Source of the DNA: Cymodocea nodosa
Taxonomy: Eukaryota; Streptophyta; Magnoliopsida; Alismatales; Cymodoceaceae
NCBI GenBank assembly: GCA_036874045.1
Contig: CM072336.1
Location: forward strand, 16,983,001-17,047,000
Direction of reading: 5' to 3'
Length of the DNA stretch: 64,000 bases
In this document: in pieces, positions 58,516 through 64,000 of the stretch
Position numbering within the stretch: the stretch's first letter is position 1
Layout of the letters: each line of letters begins with the position of its first letter
Made by a program: the position numbers and the translations under genes
The notes under the pieces: generated by a model
Told to the model about the DNA's origin: nothing
The model's input: the letters and a program-made list of their open reading frames with translations, nothing else
Databases searched by the model: none

Positions 58516-60765
58516 TTAATCTCTATGCCTAAGTTCATCTACTTCCTTCTGGAGTTTTTCTAATTGCTGCTCTAATTCTAATTGATTTATCCTTTCTACT
58601 GCTCCTGAAATTCCTCCAGAAGGTACAACTAGTTCTGTAGCTACAAAATTCCTGTATTCTTTCACTGAAATGGTTCTAGATCTGATCCTTTTTGATGTCC
58701 ATTTTGTGAAATCAATACAGTCCACCATCAGTAGTGGAATCAAATCTCCATAAAATAATTTCTTCTTCATTATTTTCAGCTTGGAGATAAAAACTACAGA
58801 CCAATTTATTTAGATCTTATTTACAACTGCATACGTGGCTCATTTGACAAATTGACTTAATTCTATGTCATGGCCTTGTCGTTGATAGACGTTCTTAATC
58901 AGAATGTTGGCTACCATGTGTGCTTTACCATTTAAATGCTTCAATCTATTTAATAATGGCACACCAGGATTGATAGCTAAACAATCCTTAATTTGCTGCT
59001 CAGTCCATTCAACTACAGTTGTATCTTCCAAAATTTTTATTCCTTCATTCTTTAAACCAAAAATATTGTGGAGAAGCTCTGGTGTTATCTATACATCAAC
59101 TTCCTCCACGTTTGAAATTAATCCTCCTTCTCCTTCTCTTAAATTTGCATAAAAACAGGGCATTAAATTCTCATATACTACATGCCCTTTTGCTTGAGAT
59201 ATAAATTGCAGCAGACCTTGGAATTCAAATAATTCTTTGATTTCTTGCATTCCATCCAGATTTATTGGTCTATTGTAAATAATATTGTAACCCCTTATTT
59301 TTTGATATTTAGTATAAGCTTCCTGACTACTAAAGTGTACTTCATTCAAAATTGTTGTTTCAGTCAGGTCAGGAAGGTGACTTTGTTGCTCTAGAGGGGT
59401 TTGTACTTGATCTTCCTCTAGCATAGGCTGAATTTGAACATTCTCTTCAGATTCTTGAATTTTTGCTTTTGCTTCTGTTTGTGGTGGTGAGCTGGCAGAA
59501 CTCTCCACTCTATCTTGAATTCTTTCGATAATTTGCTGAAGAGTTTCTTGCTCTTTAGTGGAATCTGTGAAATTATTTTTGTCCAAATGGCTTCTTTCAA
59601 CCTCTTCATTTTCTACTCTTTCTTCTTCCTCCTAACTACCAATATGTTCTGTTACTGTTCTTTTTGATTCTGTAACAGATTGGGATGGAGTCACGGGCAA
59701 TTCAGTTTCTACCCTAATTTCTATTTCTTCTTGTACAGGTTGTAAACTAATTTCAGCCTGATTTTCTTCTTGTCTTTGGTCCTATTGCTGTAGCTCCTGC
59801 TCCTCCTCAGAATCAGATAGCAGGTTAATAAAAATTTGCTCCATAGGCCCTGTAAAAATTGGTACTTCAGATTTAATTTCTTCATATTCAGGCACTTTTT
59901 CTTTTCCTTTCCTTTTTCTGATTAGTTGTGCTTGTTCTTCCTCTTCATCTTCTGAAATTAAGTCCACAAAAATAGGCTCTACAGGCCTTCGAGCCACAGG
60001 TACTAGCTCTTCCTATTTAATTTTTTCTATAACTGCTGGTCTTGAAGGACTAGCTTCAACTTCTTTTGCAGCAGGTTTGGCAGTAGTTTTGGCAGTAGCT
60101 TCGTGATGCTATTCCACTTTGATCTTATATTGGGCTTTCAACTTTTCTGCAGCCCTTTTTTTGTAAAGTGCATCAAACACTAGGTGTGCTTTGGCCACTG
60201 CCAAATCTTCTAATTCTCCTTGGTTCCTCCAAACTTGAACCAGTTCTGCAAATTCTCTTATTTCTTCTTCAGTCGAAGGCCCCATCATTTCTGCTCGTGT
60301 CAATGACTTAAATGGTGGAACTGAAGGTCCACGCTACTGCTCCTCAAGAACAGGTCTTTCAACAGTCGATTCCTCCCGTTCTTCAGTTGCCTCTTCTTCA
60401 TTTTCTTTCCATGCTTGCTCCTAGATCACCCATTTAGCTCATCTATAGATTCATCTTTTGAACCAGAGCCGAGACTTACGTTGGATTAATTCTAGGGCTA
60501 CTTCATTGTTTGGCTGTATCTTTCTTTCTTTACTTAATGCAATTTCAGTTGCCACTCTAATTCATGTCTCCATTATCTGTGGTATCTGTATTTCTAACTT
60601 AACTAAAATTTTTCTCAAGTTAAAGAGTTCTGATTCTACCTTTTGTAGCTCTTTCTCTCTTGTTGTATTTTTGATCTTCTACCGCGTGTGCCATTCTTCA
60701 GATTCCTTTAGAAACTGTTCGGTGTCTACTACCTCTTCCCAGAATTCAGGCATCATCTTCCTCAT
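58516..60765 (-). pseudogene. gypsy-A ORF-T: 'plant transposon protein'-like ORF (fullest copy)
   Basis: ATG 60765 (MRKMMPEFWEEVVDTEQFL), about 750 codons. In order: a charged helical N-terminus; an Ala/Lys-rich helix (EEEIREFAELVQVWRNQGEL ... AAEKLKAQYKIKVE, 60303-60109); an acidic linker with VDLISEDEEEE and INLLSDSEEE; and the conserved domain (about 59400-58640: LFEFQGLLQFI, FYANLREGE, IFGLKNEG, ANILIKNVYQRQGHDIELS, LFYGDLIPLLMVDCIDF). A leucine-rich tail ends VDELRHRD. About ten stops remain, several at Gln codons. It follows pol directly, in an env-like position, but no membrane segment is visible. Homologous to copia-2 ORF3. Confidence 0.75.
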
Positions 60766-61307
60766 CGTGGAGTTACACAACACAGAATCGCTCTAAACTC
60801 TACTGTTCTAAATTCTAAATGATTTGCTAGATAATGCTCCCAAAACCCTAGGTTTTAGTTTAAATAAGCCCTAAGTTTAAGCAGGCAATCGGGTCATTTC
60901 TTGAACCAACTATTACTATTTTATTCGCGGTCTTAGCTACAGTACTCCGTTGAGTTACAGTTAACTCAATGGAATAAGCTCATTGAGTTAAGCATAACTC
61001 AACAGACTCCCCGTACAAGCAAATATAATAATAAAAATATTACAGAGAATAGTTTTTTTGTTTTTTTACCGGTTTAACTGATACTATATTTCGGTTAGAC
61101 CTAAATATTTTTTTATTTTTCTTTCGGTTGAACCGATACTAGTTTCGGTAAAACCAACATTTTTTCTGAAAATTAATATTCATATTTTTTATGTTCCAGT
61201 CATACCGATGGATCCAATCGGTTGAACCGCAACTATTTTTATATTTTATATATATTTTTAATGTTTTTTATATATATATATATATAAACATAAAAACTAA
61301 TTTCTTA
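60766..61307 (-). other. gypsy-A spacer between pol and ORF-T
   Basis: Noncoding. Bases 60950-61010 carry GAGTTA/TAACTCAATGG motifs. Bases 61065-61235 contain several copies of CGGTTGAACCG or close variants in an AT-rich setting, and 61269-61286 is a (TA)n run. No LTR, PBS or PPT is present, which supports pol and ORF-T belonging to one element. Confidence 0.6.
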
Positions 61308-64000
61308 CTAAGTAAAGCTCAAGTAGTCCTCTACTCTGACTTCTTCTATAATTCCAAAGGAGCTTTTTGGTGTTTTCAGAATAGGTTTAAGTCTTTGTCC
61401 ATTTACTTTAAATATATTCTGATTTTTAGGATTTTCAATTTCAATAGCTCCATAAGGATAAACATTTCGAACTATGTAAGGTCCTACCCATCTAGATCTT
61501 AATTTTCCTGGATGGTTATGGAGTCTAGCTATATAAAGATATACTTCTTGTCCTATTTTAAAGCTTTTAGGAATAATTTTTCTATCATGCCAAAATTTAA
61601 TTTTTTCTTTTTCTCTTACAGTCTTCGAATAAGCTTCATTTCTAAATTCTTCTAATTAAATTAGTTGCATTTTTCTATTTTCAGCAACTTGATTTAAATT
61701 AGTGTTTAGAGTTTTTAATGCCCAATAGGCTTTATGTTCTATTTAAGTTGGTAAATGACAACTTTTACCATATACTAGCCTAAAAGGTGACATACCTAAG
61801 CTCATTTTATAAGCAGTTCTACAAGCCCAAAGTGTATCTATCAATCTATTAGCCCAATCTATTTTGGTAGGATTTACTACTTTTTCTAAGATTAATTTAA
61901 TTTGTTTGTTTGCACTTTCTACTTGTCCACTTGTTTGCAGATGATATGATGTTGCAATTCTAGGGTTTACTCCATATTTTTTCATTAAGGCTTCAAAACT
62001 TCTATTACAGAAATGAGTTCCTCTTTCACTGATAATAGCTTTAGGTATTCCAAATCTGGCAAATATATTTGTTCTTATAAATTGTATTACCACTTTGTTA
62101 TCATTAGTTTTTGTAGGAATAGCTTCTATCCATCTAGATACATAATCTACCCCCAACAATATGTAATTAAATTGATTAGACAAATGAAATGGACCCATAA
62201 AATCTATTCCCCACACATCAAAGATTTCAACCTCAACAATAGGATTAAGTGGCATCATATTCCTCTTTGATATTCTTTTTATTTGTTGACATCTTAAACA
62301 ACTTAAGCAATATTTATGAGCATCTTTGAATAGTGTTGGCCAATAAAACCCACATTGCAGAATTTTTGCAGCAGTTTTCCCTGAACCAAAATGCCCTCCA
62401 CAAGCTTGCTCATGACAGAAAGACAATATGCTCGGATATTCAGTTTCTGGAACACACCTCCTTAATACCAGATCAGGATATTTCTTAAATAAGTATGGGT
62501 CTTCCCAATAGTAATATTTTACTCTTGAGAAAAATAATTTCTTATCCTGCCTACTCCAATCCTTAGGTGTTAGACTAGTAACTAAATAATTAACTATGTC
62601 TGCATACCAAGGTATTGTGTTGATGGTCATTAATTGTTCATCAGGAAAATTATCCTTAATTTCTATATTTGATTTTTCTATTTGTAATCTTGATAAATGA
62701 TCTACTACTACATTCTCACAACCTTTTTTATCTTTAATTTCTAGATCAAATTCTTGCAATAACAATATCCATCGGATCAATCTAGGTTTAGTTTCTTTTT
62801 TCTTTAGTAGATGTTTTAGAGTTGAATGATCCGTGTATACTATTACTTTAACTCCAATCAAATATGATCTAAACTTTTCTAAAGCAAACACAACAGCTAA
62901 TAATTCTTTTTCAGTAGTTGTGTAATTAACTTGAGCATCATTTAAGGTTTTGCTTGCATAATGAATCACTCTAGGAGATTTTTCTATTTTCTGTCCTAAC
63001 ACTACTCCTACAGCAAAATCAGAAGCATCGCACATTAATTCAAATGGATAGTTCCAATCAGGTGCTTGAATTATAGGAGTTGAAATTAAACTAGTTTTAA
63101 GTCTGAAAAATGCTTCTTTGCAATTTTTATCAAAGTTAAATGAGACATCTTTTAATAGATTAGTTAAAGGCCTAGTTATCTTGCTAAAGTCTTTAATAAA
63201 TCTTCTATAAAAACCAGCATGTCCTAGAAATGATCTAATATCTTTTATTGATTTAGGTTCTGGTAGATTAGAAATTACTTCTATTTTAGCCTTATCTACT
63301 TCCAACCCTTTCTTAGAAACAACATGCCCTAAGACTATTCCTTGTTTAACCATGAAGTGACATTTTTCTCAATTTAGAATTAGATTTTTTTTCACACAAT
63401 GTTTTAATATTAAATCTAAATTGTTTAAACACACTTTATATGAGTTGCCATATATAGTAAAATCATCCATAAATATTTCTAAAAAGTCTTCAGTCATTCC
63501 AGTAAATATGCCCTACATACATCTTTGAAAAGTAGCTAGCGCATTACATAATCCGAATGACATTCTCTTAAAAGCATAAGTTCCATTAGGACAGGTGAAA
63601 GTTGTTTTCTCTTGATCCTCTAATGCTACTGGAATTTGATTATACCTTGAATACCAGTCTAGGAAACAAAAATATTCTTGCCTGCTAATCTTTCCAGCAT
63701 TTGATCTATAAAAGGTAAGGGAAAATGATCTTTCCTAGTCACAACATTCAGCTTTCTATAGTCTATACATACTTTACAGCCTGATTGAATTCTAGTAGGT
63801 ATCAAGTCTTAACTTTCATTCCTAATAACTGTTAATCCTGATTTCTTGGGAACTACATGGATTGGACTAACCCATGAGCTATCAGAAATCGGATAAATTA
63901 TGTCATTATCTAACCATTTAACTATTTCTTTCCTGACAACTTCTTTAAGGTTTGGATTTAATCTCCTCTCAGGAATTCTAATAGGTTTAGCATTCTCTCC
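61308..64000 (-). pseudogene. gypsy-A pol: RT, RNase H, integrase (5' end outside window)
   Basis: RT: SDSSWVSPIHVVPKKSG (about 63880), VCIDYRKLNVVTRKDHFPLPF, FMDDFTIYG (about 63470-63440). A 536-codon open frame (63353-61743) holds the RT end ([17 protein letters not shown]), RNase H ([41 protein letters not shown]), the integrase zinc finger ([10 protein letters not shown] ... CLSCLRCQQ) and core ([31 protein letters not shown]). The tail (GAIEIENP, FKVNGQRLKPIL) ends at TAG 61308. RT before integrase marks it as Ty3/gypsy. Defects: GAA (Glu) in place of the second catalytic Asp at about 62025, stops at about 63837, 63512 and 61743, and a frameshift near 63660. Confidence 0.9.

Larger units (their letters stand above)
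49988..64000 (-). mobile_element. gypsy-A, minus copy (pol, ORF-T, capsid, F-box, 3' LTR)
   Basis: The most informative copy. From right to left: RT, RNase H, integrase (64000-61308), spacer, ORF-T (60765-58516), capsid (57521-56179), F-box (55994-53584, split by an LTR fragment), 3' noncoding module, PPT (51819-51807) and 3' LTR-e. No LTR separates pol from the 3' ORFs, so they look like one element of about 16 kb or more. Its 5' end lies beyond the window. Confidence 0.7.

Noticed and set aside
34131..60765. Palindromes as chimeric-read or assembly artefacts
   Set aside because: Arms differ by many substitutions, separate deletions and separate insertions (for example the copia fragment at 43431-43760 on one side and LTR-f on the other). 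A folded-back read would give near-identical arms. Junctions still need read support.
58516..60765. ORF-T as an env-like glycoprotein, suggested by its position after pol
   Set aside because: No signal peptide, transmembrane segment or cysteine pattern is visible; it matches a soluble, charged, coiled-coil-rich protein.
61269..61286. (TA)n run as a TATA promoter
   Set aside because: A simple repeat without a downstream leader; treated as a microsatellite.

Overview
The window is plant nuclear DNA, most likely a flowering plant with a large, repeat-rich genome. It is AT-rich and almost entirely LTR retrotransposon sequence, nested, truncated and heavily mutated. Only one ordinary host gene is visible: a three-exon gene on the minus strand (9435-11129) that encodes a conserved plant protein of unknown function. 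I see no rRNA, tRNA or CRISPR array. All element names below (gypsy-A, copia-1, copia-2) are local labels. LTR edges were read from TG...CA ends, primer-binding sites (PBS), polypurine tracts (PPT) and comparison of copies inside the window. Edges of truncated pieces are good to roughly 5-20 bases.

Layout. 1-4292 (-) is the 5' end of a Ty3/gypsy element (gypsy-A: LTR, tRNA-Asp-type PBS, zinc knuckle, protease, start of RT). 4293-4433 is the tail of a Sirevirus-type LTR. 4434-8400 (-) is copia-1 copy A, interrupted by a 630-bp PIF/Harbinger-like element (4642-5271). 8401-11681 is the host island with the gene. 11682-17089 (+) is copia-1 copy B, internally deleted and split by a 1457-bp solo LTR with a perfect target duplication. 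17090-32108 (+) is copia-2, a Sirevirus-like Ty1/copia element that carries an extra ORF after pol and several polypurine tracts. 32109-33965 (-) is a second, inverted copy of that extra ORF. 34131-40972 is a palindromic gypsy-A derivative with LTR starts at both ends. 40973-49987 (+) and 49988-64000 (-) are two gypsy-A 3' halves facing tail to tail.

How the parts work together. Pieced together from these copies, gypsy-A appears to read: LTR, PBS, nucleocapsid zinc knuckle, protease, RT, RNase H, integrase, an ORF resembling the family often annotated as 'putative plant transposon protein', the Gag capsid domain, an F-box protein, PPT, LTR. That order is unusual in two ways. Capsid lies downstream of pol, apart from nucleocapsid, and an F-box gene sits in the 3' region. 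The join between integrase and the 3' ORFs is seen only once (about 61308-60765), so the full order is an inference.

The copia-2 element has a homologue of the same extra ORF after its pol, and also shares with gypsy-A a roughly 1-kb noncoding 3' module with a conserved hairpin. Sequence has therefore moved between the two retrotransposon superfamilies. A short palindromic motif (CGTTGAGTTA / TAACTCAACG) recurs through LTRs and spacers of both. Nearly all element ORFs are broken, mainly by TAG and TAA codons of C-to-T type, so most copies here are dead.
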